Below, piece by piece: positions 29,115-38,656 of a DNA stretch of 64,000 nucleotides. The stretch is from Paenibacillus sp. MMS20-IR301 (GTDB taxonomy: Bacteria; Bacillota; Bacilli; Paenibacillales; Paenibacillaceae): assembly GCF_032302195.1 (NCBI RefSeq), contig NZ_CP135275.1:5857501-5921500 (forward strand), written 5' to 3'. Below the pieces are notes generated by a model. That model ran no database searches. It was not told the origin of the DNA and saw nothing but the letters and a program-made list of their open reading frames with translations. The translations under genes and the position numbers were made by a program. The first letter of the stretch is position 1, and each line of letters starts with the position of its first letter.

Positions 29115-31124
29115 TTGAATTCACAAAGTATGATTACGCTCGAGTACGGGACTATTAAGCAGGAATTGATGCGTCATGCGGTATCCTATGAAGGCAGAAG
29201 ATATGTAAGCGAGCTTGCCCCTATGACTTATCTCCCTGGAATTCAGCGGGCGGTGGAGGAGGCAGAGGAAGCCAGGGAACTGCTGGAGCGGGGAGCTAGT
29301 GTGCCGATTCCTTCGCTGGAAGGCATAGAATGGGTTCTGTCGCTGCTGGGTACCGGGTATCTGTACAATGAACAGGATTTCACCGCAGTCTCGGTATTCC
29401 TGAACAGCTGCGGACAGCTTCGTAAATACATGGCCTCAAAGGAGTATAGCGCGCCACGGATTGCTGCTTACGGTGTATCCCTGCAGGAGCTGGGCCATGT
29501 CCGGGAGGAGATCGAACGCTGCATCCGGCTTGGAGTGATTGATGATCAGGCCAGCAAGGGGCTGGAACGGGTGCGTAAGCGGCTGACGGTGGCCAGAGAC
29601 CGGCTGCACAGAAAGCTGGACAATATCATGTCCCGCCACAAATCCATTCTGCAGGAGAGCCTGGTCAGCATGCGAGGAGGCCGTTATGTTATCCCTGTGA
29701 AGCGGGAGTACCATAAGCAGATTAAAGGCTCGGTGCTGGACCAGTCAACAAGCGGACAGACGGTATTCGTAGAGCCAGACGAGGTGGCATCGCTTCAGGG
29801 AGAAATTGAGCTGCTGGCCGCGGATGAAGCAAGGGAGGAAGGGATCATCTTAAGCATGCTGACCGGACTGCTCGAACAGGAGCAGGCGGCGCTGCGTCTG
29901 AATATTGAAATTACAGGCACTTACGATTTCATCTTTGCCAAGGGTAAATATGCGAGAACTCTGGATGCCCGCCGGGTATCGCTGAATGAACGCGGCTACC
30001 TGCGGATGAATGGCGGCAGGCATCCGCTGCTGAAGGATATGATACCGGTCAGCCTTGAATTCGGGCAACGCTACAAATCGCTGATCGTGACCGGCCCGAA
30101 TACAGGCGGCAAAACGGTAGTGCTCAAAACGCTGGGCCTTCTGTCGCTTATGGTCCAGTCCGGTCTGCTTATACCGGCTGAGCCTGACAGTGATTTCGCG
30201 GTATTTACGGATGTAATGAGTGTAATCGGCGACGGCCAGAGCCTGACACAGTCGCTCAGCACGTTCTCCGCACAGATGAAGAGCATCGAAGAGATGCTTG
30301 GCAGTGCAGGTAAAGGTATACTGCTGCTGATTGACGAGCTGGCTGCAGGGACAGACCCGGGAGAAGGCTTCGCACTGTCGATTGCAATCCTGGAGGAGCT
30401 GAACCGTAAAGGGGCCAATATCATTGTAACGACCCATTTCAATGAGCTGAAGGTATTTGCTGCAGCAACGCCGGGATTCCAGAATGCAAGGATGGAATTC
30501 GACAAGGATACGCTGCAGCCGCTCTACCGGCTGACCATCGGGGAGGCCGGCGAGAGCTATGCCTTACAGATCGCCGAGAAGCTCGGCATCTGCAAGGCGG
30601 TAATCCAGCGTGCCCAGCAGCTGGCGGCAGAGCAGCAGGAGCACAGAGGCGGCCGTAAGCCGTGGAGTGCTCCTGAGCAGGAGGGGCAAGGGCAGGGGGC
30701 TGACCGGGCCGCAAGCGGGGCTGCCGCGGGCGATACAGACGCCCGGGACCGGAGCAGGGCAGCAGAGGCAGCCGGGCAGGCCGGAGCTGCTGCAGGTGAG
30801 CCAATGGAAGCGGAACGGGACGGGGCGGCGGTTAAGCGGGATTTTGAAGTAGGTGATGCTGTTTATGTCAGCTCCCTGGGCCGCACGGGTATTGTATATG
30901 AGAAGAAGGATAGCCGGGGGATGGTCGGAGTTATGATCCAGAAGCAGAAAATATCCGTAAATCATAAGCGGCTGAAGCCGTATCTGTTGAAGGAGGAGCT
31001 GTACCCGGACGATTATGATTTCGATATTATTTTTGAGAGCAAGGAAAACCGCAAGAAGCGCAAGCTGATGCAGAAAAGACATGTCGAGGGACTGAGCATC
31101 GAGCTCCCGGAAGAAAAGAAATAA
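29115..31124 (+). CDS. MutS2-like ATPase lacking the Smr domain
   Basis: 669-residue MutS-family ATPase closest to MutS2. The clamp/lever region (1-300) includes GGRYVIPVKREYHKQIKGSV and TVFVEPDEV. The ATPase has Walker A GPNTGGKTV near 328, the ST motif with DGQSLTQSLSTF, Walker B ILLLIDELAAGTDPGEG near 403, and THFNELK near 439. Then comes a Gly/Ala-rich low-complexity linker (about 511-573) where MutS2 has its coiled coil, and a KOW-like segment (GDAVYVSSLGRTGIVYE). The Lys-rich tail ends without an Smr nuclease domain; usual MutS2 is about 785 residues. B. subtilis MutS2 splits collided ribosomes, so a ribosome-rescue role is plausible. The start is TTG 29115 after AAGGAGG. Confidence 0.87.
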   Translation: MNSQSMITLEYGTIKQELMRHAVSYEGRRYVSELAPMTYLPGIQRAVEEAEEARELLERGASVPIPSLEGIEWVLSLLGTGYLYNEQDFTAVSVFLNSCGQLRKYMASKEYSAPRIAAYGVSLQELGHVREEIERCIRLGVIDDQASKGLERVRKRLTVARDRLHRKLDNIMSRHKSILQESLVSMRGGRYVIPVKREYHKQIKGSVLDQSTSGQTVFVEPDEVASLQGEIELLAADEAREEGIILSMLTGLLEQEQAALRLNIEITGTYDFIFAKGKYARTLDARRVSLNERGYLRMNGGRHPLLKDMIPVSLEFGQRYKSLIVTGPNTGGKTVVLKTLGLLSLMVQSGLLIPAEPDSDFAVFTDVMSVIGDGQSLTQSLSTFSAQMKSIEEMLGSAGKGILLLIDELAAGTDPGEGFALSIAILEELNRKGANIIVTTHFNELKVFAAATPGFQNARMEFDKDTLQPLYRLTIGEAGESYALQIAEKLGICKAVIQRAQQLAAEQQEHRGGRKPWSAPEQEGQGQGADRAASGAAAGDTDARDRSRAAEAAGQAGAAAGEPMEAERDGAAVKRDFEVGDAVYVSSLGRTGIVYEKKDSRGMVGVMIQKQKISVNHKRLKPYLLKEELYPDDYDFDIIFESKENRKKRKLMQKRHVEGLSIELPEEKK

Positions 31125-31144
31125 AGCAGTGCTATAGCAGAGGT

Positions 31145-31170
31145 CTGCCCGTCAGGGCAGGCTTTTTTCA
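31145..31170 (+). terminator. Terminator after the MutS2-like gene
   Basis: CTGCCC (31145-31150) pairs with GGGCAG (31155-31160), loop GTCA, then TTTTTT. The rest of the gap to 31385 is AT-rich, with an imperfect GCCGGG repeat at about 31205-31230. Confidence 0.85.
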
Positions 31171-31385
31171 GTAAGGCCGGTAATATAAATAATGTAGGTT
31201 TGCTCGCCGGGAAGCTTCTCTGCCGGGCGAAAATAAATTAAAGGCTTCACTTTACCGTCAATATTGTATATCCTCTATTATGTGGTGCATTCCGAAGATC
31301 AGAAATAACGTACGTGTATTTTAGTAAAATCCAATTCAGAAACCGCTTTCATTATGTTGCGATTAACCCGGGAGGGAAGAAATAT

Positions 31386-33107
31386 ATGTCAAAACCGCTC
31401 ATCGGCAGACTGATGCTTCCGCTCATGCTCGCGGTGGTATTATCAGCATGCAGCGCTTCAAGCACGGGCAGTCCGCCTTATATAGCCCGCCTGAGCAAAA
31501 CAGCCGATGAACCTGTTGCAGGCGGAACGGTCACATACGGGTATTCGTCGGCGTTCCAGGGAATCTTCGAACCGGCTTTTTTCGAGGGGGAAGACGATGC
31601 GAATGTGCTTGAGTTCACTACAGAAGCCATGTTTACCATTAATGATGATTTATCAACGGCGCCTAATATTGCCTCCTGGCAGGAATCAGACGACCATACG
31701 GTATTTACCTTCTCCATTAAGCCGGGCGTCCGCTGGCATAACGGCGACGAGCTGACGGTAGAGGACTGGAAGTTTGCCCTGGAGACCATCGCCAGCCCCG
31801 ATTACCCGGGATCCAGGTATTATAGCGTGGAAATGATCAAAGGGGCGGAAGCCTATCATCTGGGACAGGCAAGCGAAATATCCGGACTTAAGGTTATGGA
31901 CCCGTATACGCTGCGGATTACGATGAATTCGGCGCGGGTTAATCTGCTTGACAGTCTCTGGGCATATCCGATGAATAAAAGGTACTTCGAAGGCGTCGCT
32001 GTGAAGGATATGCTGGACAGTGACCAGGTGCGCCAGCAGCCGATTGGTACCGGGCCGTTCGTGGTAACAAGTATAACGCCGGGACAGACCGTCGAAATGA
32101 AAAGGTTCAATAATTATTACAAAGGCGAAGCGCTGCTGGACGGAATAACCTATAAAGTTATCGAGGGTAAGGATACAGCTGCGCTGCTGGAGGCCGGAAG
32201 CATTGATATTGCGGCGGTGCCGCGTGATGCCTATCAGACTGCAAATCAGCTGGACCAGGTGGATATCCGGAATTCACCGGGCCTGGTCTATGAATATATT
32301 GGCTTCAAATTCGGGCGCTGGGATGAAGAAAGCGGCCAGGTGGTGATGGACAATCCGAAATTCCAGGATAAGCGTCTCCGCAAAGCTATGTATTACGCGC
32401 TTGACCGGCAAGGCATTATTGATAAGTATTCCTACGGACTGGGCACTCTGATTGAGACTCCAATCCCCAGCTCAAGCTGGGCCAAGATCAGCGATGAGGA
32501 AATCGATACCTACCCTTATCTTCCGGAAAAGGCCAAGTCCCTGCTTGATGAGGCAGGGTATCTGGATACAGACGGGGACGGATTCCGCGAAGATCCTGAC
32601 GGCAAGCCGTTCACAGTGAATTATGATGCAATGAGCGGCAGCAAGACGGCAGAGGCAAGGACTTCAGCTATACTGCAGAATTGGCGCGATGTCGGGCTTA
32701 ATGTACAGCTGAACGGGGGGAGTCTGAAGGAGCTGAACAGCTTTTATGAAGCAGTGGAGTCGGATGATCCTTCGGTCGAGCTGTTTAACGGCGTCTGGGG
32801 GCTGGCTAGTGATCCCGATCCGTCAGGCCTGTGGCGGGCGACCGATGCCTGGAATTATCCGCGGTGGACTTCGGAGCGCAGCGAGGAGCTGATCCGGGAC
32901 GGGGTAAGCCTGAAGGCGTATGACAAAGATTTCCGCAAGGAAATTTATTATGAGTGGCAGAAGCTGATTAATGATGAGGTTCCGATGATCTTTTTCTCCG
33001 AAAGGTCGAATATCACTGCTGTTAATAAGCGTGTGCAGGGTGTAACTGTCAACGCGCTTAGCAATATCCTTGACCCGCAAAACTGGTGGATTAAGGAACC
33101 GGAGTAA
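31386..33107 (+). CDS. Oligopeptide-type substrate-binding lipoprotein (SBP_bac_5)
   Basis: 573-residue extracellular solute-binding protein of the OppA/DppA family, anchored by a lipobox (VVLSACS, Cys near 21). The core has FTFSIKPGVRWHNGDELTVEDW, typical of the family, then IGTGPFVVTSI, the KAMYYALDRQGII region, and DADGDGFREDP-like repeats (LDTDGDGFREDPDGKPF). No ABC permease or ATPase genes are nearby, so it is an orphan receptor whose ligand is unknown; a signalling-peptide or peptide-nutrient role is possible. ATG 31386 follows GGGAGGG; an upstream in-frame start at 31314 lacks a site. Confidence 0.9.
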   Translation: MSKPLIGRLMLPLMLAVVLSACSASSTGSPPYIARLSKTADEPVAGGTVTYGYSSAFQGIFEPAFFEGEDDANVLEFTTEAMFTINDDLSTAPNIASWQESDDHTVFTFSIKPGVRWHNGDELTVEDWKFALETIASPDYPGSRYYSVEMIKGAEAYHLGQASEISGLKVMDPYTLRITMNSARVNLLDSLWAYPMNKRYFEGVAVKDMLDSDQVRQQPIGTGPFVVTSITPGQTVEMKRFNNYYKGEALLDGITYKVIEGKDTAALLEAGSIDIAAVPRDAYQTANQLDQVDIRNSPGLVYEYIGFKFGRWDEESGQVVMDNPKFQDKRLRKAMYYALDRQGIIDKYSYGLGTLIETPIPSSSWAKISDEEIDTYPYLPEKAKSLLDEAGYLDTDGDGFREDPDGKPFTVNYDAMSGSKTAEARTSAILQNWRDVGLNVQLNGGSLKELNSFYEAVESDDPSVELFNGVWGLASDPDPSGLWRATDAWNYPRWTSERSEELIRDGVSLKAYDKDFRKEIYYEWQKLINDEVPMIFFSERSNITAVNKRVQGVTVNALSNILDPQNWWIKEPE

Positions 33108-33125
33108 GGCCAACCGACGGTCTGA

Positions 33126-33170
33126 ACTGCTGCCAACCGGCATGCGGGGCAGGCTGTCTTTTTTTTTTTT
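33126..33170 (+). terminator. Terminator after the binding protein
   Basis: GCTGCC (about 33128-33133) and GGCAGGC (33147-33153) form an imperfect stem ahead of an uninterrupted run of about 12 T. Confidence 0.65.
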
Positions 33171-33329
33171 TGTGAAAATAAGCATCAAAACCGCTTTTCC
33201 TGCGTCATATACATTAGTGAATTCCAGCTGCTGTAGTGCTGATGCTGTCGTTATTTGTTGTTTCTTTTTAAGTGTGAAGTGATTACAATAGAAATATTGT
33301 TTGTGTGTCAAAGCAGTTTTCCAAGTTTA

Positions 33330-33501
33330 TCTTACAATTAGAACGACCCGAATCCCGGAAAGGGGGAACACTATAGTATAGCAGGGCGGTGTACCGCAGC
33401 ATGAACAGCCCAGTTATGACTGTCCCGGAAGCATAAGACAGGCATTGTAAATAGATCACGGCCATAATATGTACAATCCCAACATAAAGAAGGAATTATA
33501 A
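33330..33501 (+). promoter_or_regulatory. Structured leader upstream of the LCP gene
   Basis: The gap 33108-33501 has no gene. From about 33344 the sequence CCCGAATCCCGGAAAG then GGGGGAAC is followed by GGGC...GCCC and a hairpin CTGTC-CCGGAAGCATAA-GACAG (33420-33441). TACAAT boxes at 33284 and 33333 could be -10 elements. The 5' part and the CTGTCCCG...GACAG hairpin resemble parts of the ydaO (cyclic-di-AMP) riboswitch, but the GGGGTGAAT segment of that class is not seen. Confidence 0.35.
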
Positions 33502-34551
33502 ATGATGAATAAGATTAAAAAAATGAAAAAAAGATACATTGCGCTCATCGCAGTGCTGGTTATTATCGCCGGAGGTTTTGTGTTCCAGAAGCCGCTTGCG
33601 GTGCTGGCCTTTGACCTCTTTTTGTCAGACCAGGTGGAGACCAAACTGGCGGAAGAATCTTACCAGCCGCTGGAGAATGATACAAAGACTACAACCCCGG
33701 TTAAGGCTGAGCCTGTAGTTTATAAAAGCGACCCGTTCTCACTGATGCTTCTGGGAACGGACCAGCGGGGCAATGAGGTAGCCCGGTCGGATACGATGAT
33801 CTATGCAATTATCCGCCCCGAGGATTATAAAATTCTGTTGATCTCCATCCCCCGTGATACGTATACGGAAATCATCGGGCATGATGATAATAAGAAGGAT
33901 AAGATTACGCATGCCTATGCATTCGGCGGCCAGCAGATGGCGAAAGACACGCTTGAAGCGCTGCTTGGACATGATATTCAGTATTATGCCACAATTAATT
34001 TCCAGGGCCTTAAGGATGCGGTAGATGCGATTGGCGGGGTTCCGCTTCCGATTAAGAAGGATATTGTGAATAAAGGCAAGGATCATGAGAAATTTACCAT
34101 TGTCGGCGGCAAATCCAACTACAGCGGTGAAGAAGCGCTCAATTATACACGCTACCGTGAGGATAGCGATTTCAACCGGACGAAACGGCAGCAGGTATTT
34201 ATCGATGTTGTAGCGAATAAAATGTTATCGATCAGTCAAATCGGCAACATTCCGGAACTGCTGGACATTATGGGTGAAAACTTCAAAACCGATATTGAGC
34301 CTTCCATGATTATCAGCCTGGCGAAGAAATTTATGGGCGGTAAGGATATGGATATTTCCAGCTTTACGGTAATGGGTGAAGGTAAACGCATCGATGGTCT
34401 ATACTATGATATTGTGGATGAAGAGGACCTTAGCCAGGCCAAGGCAATGATCGACAACTGGATGAATGCCAGCACGCCGGTGGATCAGTTAATTGAACCG
34501 GGCAAAGCGGAAAATGCGCTGGAGCCTGCGTCTACACCTGCAGTACAGTAA
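33502..34551 (+). CDS. LytR-CpsA-Psr (LCP) family cell-wall ligase
   Basis: 349-residue membrane-anchored phosphotransferase that attaches teichoic acid or other glycopolymers to peptidoglycan. A basic N-terminus precedes one membrane helix (residues 11-30). The LCP domain (about 75-260) has FSLMLLGTDQRG, RSDTMIYAIIRP, LLISIPRDTYTEI, and the later LNYTRYREDSDFNRTKRQQ with its conserved Arg residues. The C-terminal 50 residues are a Pro/Ala tail. The start is MMNKIKK after AAGAAGG. Flanked by terminators, so probably monocistronic. Confidence 0.93.
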   Translation: MMNKIKKMKKRYIALIAVLVIIAGGFVFQKPLAVLAFDLFLSDQVETKLAEESYQPLENDTKTTTPVKAEPVVYKSDPFSLMLLGTDQRGNEVARSDTMIYAIIRPEDYKILLISIPRDTYTEIIGHDDNKKDKITHAYAFGGQQMAKDTLEALLGHDIQYYATINFQGLKDAVDAIGGVPLPIKKDIVNKGKDHEKFTIVGGKSNYSGEEALNYTRYREDSDFNRTKRQQVFIDVVANKMLSISQIGNIPELLDIMGENFKTDIEPSMIISLAKKFMGGKDMDISSFTVMGEGKRIDGLYYDIVDEEDLSQAKAMIDNWMNASTPVDQLIEPGKAENALEPASTPAVQ

Positions 34552-34580
34552 GGTTCCAGGCAGCCCGTGCTATTCCATAA

Positions 34581-34620
34581 AAACAGCAGCCATCCGCAAG
34601 GTTAATGGCTGCTGTTTATT
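34581..34620 (+). terminator. Terminator after the LCP gene
   Basis: Stem AAACAGCAGCCAT (34581-34593) pairs perfectly with ATGGCTGCTGTTT (34605-34617). The T run is short, and A's on the other side make it potentially bidirectional. Confidence 0.85.
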
Positions 34621-34627
34621 GTCTTCA

Positions 34628-34636
34628 TGCTATAAT
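34628..34636 (+). promoter_or_regulatory. Extended -10 promoter of the CBS gene
   Basis: TGC TATAAT at 34628-34636, about 100 bases upstream of the start; no good -35. The same ATGCTATAATGGAG string recurs before the MazG-like gene at 35354. Confidence 0.6.
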
Positions 34637-34737
34637 GGAGTGGAACTAACGGCGTGTATGGGTGTATAACTACGTGGACCTTACAGCAAGGAAGGTAGAG
34701 CAGCATTCCTTCGGAACTCTTTGAGGAGGATCAAGAG

Positions 34738-35163
34738 ATGAATATTGCATTTTTTTTACTTCCGAAACAGGAGGTGGCTTGCGTCACGCTTGACTCGACG
34801 CTGCGCCAGACTCTGGAACGGATGGAGTTTCACCGTTATACCGCAGTACCGATCCTGAACCGGAACGGGGAATATGCCGGCACTGTCACTGAAGGCGATC
34901 TGCTTTGGTACATGAAGGATTCAGACGGCGCGGTTACTTTTGAGAATGCTTCCAAATATCTGCTTAAGGATGTGCCGCTGCGGATGAATAATCTGCCGGT
35001 CTCCATTGACGCTGATATGGAAGACCTGATTAATCTGGCCAAGGTGCAGAACTTTGTGCCGGTGGTCGATGACATGAAACGGTTCATAGGCATTGTCCGC
35101 CGGAGCCAGATTATTGAATATTGCGAGAAGGTTGTCTCAAGACAATCCCAGGAATCGTTATAA
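34738..35163 (+). CDS. CBS-domain protein
   Basis: 141-residue protein built of two CBS motifs: residues 14-57 (VTLDSTLRQTLERMEFHRYTAVPIL...GTVTEGDLLWY) and 85-130 (PVSIDADMEDLINLAKVQNFVPVVDD...GIVRRSQIIEY). Such stand-alone pairs bind adenine nucleotides; some Bacilli members bind cyclic-di-AMP, but I cannot tell which ligand applies. It is close in layout to the DarB/CbpB type, yet not clearly an orthologue. GAGGAGG precedes the start. Confidence 0.85.
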   Translation: MNIAFFLLPKQEVACVTLDSTLRQTLERMEFHRYTAVPILNRNGEYAGTVTEGDLLWYMKDSDGAVTFENASKYLLKDVPLRMNNLPVSIDADMEDLINLAKVQNFVPVVDDMKRFIGIVRRSQIIEYCEKVVSRQSQESL

Positions 35164-35211
35164 TTTTTATCACTATACGGTAACCGATACGGCAGCCATG
35201 CTTAAGGAACC

Positions 35212-35252
35212 AAGGCCTGTATTTCCGGCATCGCGGAATGCGGGCCTTTTTT
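35212..35252 (+). terminator. Terminator after the CBS gene
   Basis: AAGGCC (35212-35217) pairs with GGCCTT (35243-35248), with an inner TTCCG/CGGAA, then TTTT. Confidence 0.85.
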
Positions 35253-35354
35253 GAAGAGTATCTTGTCTGGAAAGTAAAGGGAACATTACCTTATACAGGA
35301 TTTGAACGGCTGATTAACGGAGCGGCAGGCGTCCGTGTGGCTCGGAAATATTTA

Positions 35355-35363
35355 TGCTATAAT
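35355..35363 (+). promoter_or_regulatory. Extended -10 promoter of the MazG-like to dnaB operon
   Basis: TGC TATAAT at 35355-35363, 34 bases before the MazG-like start; the -35 is poor. Confidence 0.6.
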
Positions 35364-35396
35364 GGAGAATAATGCTTTTTGCCGGAGGTAGAGACC

Positions 35397-35708
35397 GTGC
35401 CCAATGTGCCGAAGGACCTGGATGTGGCCAAACGAGCCAAGGTAATTGAGTGGTTAAAGACCGAAGTAATCGATCAAGTCTCACGGTTATTCAAAGCGTT
35501 GTGGGAGGGCAGTACCGCCCGTGTGGGCGACAGCCTGGCCAGCCTGATCATGAGCTCATATATATTGGGGCGCAGACTTGGTATCCCTTATCGTGAACTG
35601 GATGATCTGCTGGTGGAGAAGCTGCGCAAGCACAGGCAGGAAGGCCATCAGCTGGAAGAATGGTACCAGGATATATCTGCGTTAGAAGAACATATGCGTA
35701 AGAGGTGA
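35397..35708 (+). CDS. MazG-like family protein
   Basis: 103-residue all-helical protein of the MazG-like family (nucleotide pyrophosphohydrolase superfamily). It has VIEWLKTEVIDQVSRLFKAL and then LASLIMSSYILGRRLGIPYRELDDLL. A full set of metal-binding Glu residues is not obvious, so enzymatic activity is uncertain. I chose GTG 35397 because GGAGG lies 8-9 bases before it. It precedes yybS by six bases. Confidence 0.8.
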   Translation: MPNVPKDLDVAKRAKVIEWLKTEVIDQVSRLFKALWEGSTARVGDSLASLIMSSYILGRRLGIPYRELDDLLVEKLRKHRQEGHQLEEWYQDISALEEHMRKR

Positions 35709-35714
35709 ATACTG

Positions 35715-36632
35715 TTGAAATTTCGCTGGACGTCTGTGGCTTGGAGCATCGCTTATTTGCTGCTGCTGTTATCGCTGTCAACCCCACTGCTGCTAATCAC
35801 AACACTGTTTATGATTATTCCGGCCGTAGTGCTCTTTACTACCCTTAATACCAGACAATTTATTCTTCATGTCTTGCCGGTCCTGCTGATTGTGGGCCTG
35901 ATTACACCAGTTTATATTCTAATTGCAGTCTTCTTCCTGATTCCTTCCCTTGTGATGGGACGCTGGTACAGGAAGCGCGCCTCGGCGATGTCTACCATTA
36001 CTGCAGGCCTGGTTGCAGTGCTGGGTGAATTCCTGCTGATCCTGCTGGTCAGCTCTACAGTGTTCCATTTCGACCTGTACACGTATGTGCATGATGTATT
36101 GCAGACGTATACAGACTGGCTGTCCACATTGGGAGCCAATAATCCGCTGCTGACTGATATTACAATTTCAGCTGATCAGGTCCGTGAGATGAGCTGGCTG
36201 ACCATTCAGGTCATTCCGATGACGCTTATCCTCAGCGCCTTCATCATGGCTGTCATTACCCATTCCATTGTCCGTCCGATTCTGAACAGTATGGAATATG
36301 CTGTACCCAGGCTGAAGCCGGCACGGGAGTGGAGGCTCGCCAGAGCCTTCATCTGGTATTATCTGCTGGGCGTAGTACTCAGCCTGCTCTTTGGCGGTGC
36401 AAGCTCGGGCTTCATGCTGATGATCTCGGCCAACCTGCTGCCGCTGCTGCAGATCGCCTTCAAGATTCAAACCATCGGCTTCCTCTTCTTCCTGGTGCAT
36501 GAGCGGAAGTGGACCAAGGTTGTTGCGCTTCTGCTGGCTATTCCTGTGATTGTTCTGCCGGGATTCTGGGTTATCGGTGTAGTGGATCTGGCATTCCCGC
36601 TCCGGGAGCTTGTGAAGAAATCGAAACGATAG
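35715..36632 (+). CDS. yybS: DUF2232 membrane protein YybS
   Basis: 305-residue polytopic membrane protein with about eight hydrophobic segments; homologous in position and type to B. subtilis YybS. Function is unknown. Its fixed position immediately before gdpP is conserved in Bacilli. The start is TTG 35715 after AGAGGTG; the gap to gdpP is 11 bases. Confidence 0.88.
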   Translation: MKFRWTSVAWSIAYLLLLLSLSTPLLLITTLFMIIPAVVLFTTLNTRQFILHVLPVLLIVGLITPVYILIAVFFLIPSLVMGRWYRKRASAMSTITAGLVAVLGEFLLILLVSSTVFHFDLYTYVHDVLQTYTDWLSTLGANNPLLTDITISADQVREMSWLTIQVIPMTLILSAFIMAVITHSIVRPILNSMEYAVPRLKPAREWRLARAFIWYYLLGVVLSLLFGGASSGFMLMISANLLPLLQIAFKIQTIGFLFFLVHERKWTKVVALLLAIPVIVLPGFWVIGVVDLAFPLRELVKKSKR

Positions 36633-36643
36633 GGTGAGAGCTC

Positions 36644-38656
36644 ATGCCAAAATTTCTGCAAAGACGCTGGCACGGGTATCATACCGTGTGGGCGTTCTTG
36701 CTGATGCTGGTCCTGATTATAGTGGTCAGTATCTATAACTGGGTCCTCGGTGTTGCGAGCCTCTTCCTGGCCGGAACATTATGTTTCACTATGCTGCAGG
36801 CTGAGCTGTCGTTCCGCCGCAATCTTGTAGAATATATTAACGGCCTCTCCTTCCGGATTAAAAGGGTGGAGGGAGAAGCTGTAAGTATGCTTCCCCTGGG
36901 TATTATCCTCTACAGTGAAGACCGGACCATCGAATGGCATAACCGCAACGCAGGTAAGATCTTCTCACGCAAGTCACTGGTCGGTGAGGAAATGCAGGAG
37001 CTGATGCCGGAGGTTATCGCTTCACTGCCGGGCAATGCACCGCCGAAGCGGGAGCATATTCATGTTAAGGACAGCGCTATGAAAGATCACCGGCAGGAGA
37101 TTACCGTTGATGACCGGTATTATCAGGTAGTGGTGATTCCAAGTGAACGTCTGCTGTACCTGTACGATATTACAGAGCTTGTAGTTCTGCGCGAACGGTA
37201 TGAGGAAGAAAAGCTGGCGATCGGCATCGTAATGATGGACAATCTCGATGAAGCGGCCCAGGGCATGGATGACCAGCAGCGGACCTCGCTGATTGCCAAG
37301 GTAGCCAGTGAGATTACGGAGTGGAGCAAGCAGTTTGAGGTCTATCTGCGCCGCTTGTCCTCCGAGCGGTACCTGATGCTGCTGAATCACCGCAGCCTCC
37401 AGGCGCTGGAGGAGAGCCGGTTCGTCGTACTCGACGAGGTCCGGGAGATGACGGCGGATCTCAAGGTGCCAATGACGCTCAGCATTGGCCTCGCCTATGG
37501 TGCGGAATCGGCCAGCGAGCTTGGGGCACTGGCGCAGACGAGCCTTGACATGGCGCTGGGCCGGGGCGGTGACCAGGCAGCGGTGAAGGCGGGCCAGCGG
37601 CTCTCCTTCTATGGCGGCAAGAGCAATGCCGCCGAGAAGCGCACCCGGGTTAGGGCAAGAGTGATCGCCCATGCCCTGCGTGACCTGATGCAGGAGAGCG
37701 ACCGGGTGCTGATTATGGGCCACCGGACGCCGGATATTGATGCGATCGGTGCAGCCATCGGCCTGCTCAAGGCGGCACAAATGTACAATGTGGAAGCACA
37801 TATCGTAATGGAGGCACCGAATCCGTCCATTACCCGGATGCTGGAGCAGATCCGCAGGGATGAAGAGCTGTACAAGACCTTCATTCCGACGGAGCAGGCG
37901 CTGCAGCTGATGACTGAACACACGCTGCTCATTGTGGTCGATACCCACAAGGCTTCCATGACAATGGAGCCGCGGCTGGTACAGTATGCGAGCCGGATTG
38001 TGGTGGTGGATCATCACCGCCGGGGGGAAGAGTTCATCAATGATGCAGTGCTCGTATACCTGGAGCCGTATGCGTCTTCCACCTGTGAGCTGGTAACCGA
38101 GCTGCTGCAGTATATTCATGACAAAATCCAGATCAGTCCGCTGGAGGCAACGATGCTGCTGGCCGGCATTACAGTGGATACGAAGCAGTTCGCGCTCCAT
38201 ACCGGGTCACGGACCTTCGAGGCTGCCGGGTTCCTGCGCCGGGTCGGGGCCGATACGATACTTATTCAGCGCATGCTGAAGGAGGATCTGCAGGAGTATA
38301 TCTCCAAGGCGGAGATTATCAAGCATGCACGGATGATCTACGACAATATTGCACTCGTTGTAACAGCACCGGGGATGAAGATTCCCCAGCTGCTGATTGC
38401 CCAGACCGCCGATACGCTGCTGGGAATGACGAATGTGGTGGCGTCCTTCGTCATCAGCGAGCGCCCTGACGGCCTGATCGGCATCAGCGCCCGGTCACTG
38501 GGGCGGATGAATGTGCAGGTTGTAATGGAGAAGCTGGGCGGCGGCGGACATCTGTCCAATGCAGCTGTGCAGCTTGAAGGAACAAGCAAGGAAGCAGAAG
38601 CCAGACTGCTTAAAGTGTTGGCGGAAATTGAATCGAAAGAGGGGTTATTCGAATGA
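36644..38656 (+). CDS. gdpP: Cyclic-di-AMP phosphodiesterase GdpP
   Basis: 670-residue membrane enzyme that hydrolyses c-di-AMP to pApA, setting tolerance to cell-wall antibiotics and potassium balance. Two membrane helices lie at about 13-55. A PAS domain ([23 protein letters not shown]) is followed by a degenerate GGDEF domain (175-300). The DHH domain has [18 protein letters not shown] near 358 and [10 protein letters not shown] near 454, and DHHA1 ends with [12 protein letters not shown]. Overlaps rplI by four bases. Confidence 0.97.
   Translation: MPKFLQRRWHGYHTVWAFLLMLVLIIVVSIYNWVLGVASLFLAGTLCFTMLQAELSFRRNLVEYINGLSFRIKRVEGEAVSMLPLGIILYSEDRTIEWHNRNAGKIFSRKSLVGEEMQELMPEVIASLPGNAPPKREHIHVKDSAMKDHRQEITVDDRYYQVVVIPSERLLYLYDITELVVLRERYEEEKLAIGIVMMDNLDEAAQGMDDQQRTSLIAKVASEITEWSKQFEVYLRRLSSERYLMLLNHRSLQALEESRFVVLDEVREMTADLKVPMTLSIGLAYGAESASELGALAQTSLDMALGRGGDQAAVKAGQRLSFYGGKSNAAEKRTRVRARVIAHALRDLMQESDRVLIMGHRTPDIDAIGAAIGLLKAAQMYNVEAHIVMEAPNPSITRMLEQIRRDEELYKTFIPTEQALQLMTEHTLLIVVDTHKASMTMEPRLVQYASRIVVVDHHRRGEEFINDAVLVYLEPYASSTCELVTELLQYIHDKIQISPLEATMLLAGITVDTKQFALHTGSRTFEAAGFLRRVGADTILIQRMLKEDLQEYISKAEIIKHARMIYDNIALVVTAPGMKIPQLLIAQTADTLLGMTNVVASFVISERPDGLIGISARSLGRMNVQVVMEKLGGGGHLSNAAVQLEGTSKEAEARLLKVLAEIESKEGLFE

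Noticed and set aside
37022..38200. Long minus-strand frame inside gdpP
   Set aside because: A shadow of the GC-rich third-position bias in gdpP; His/Arg/Gln-rich with no family features.
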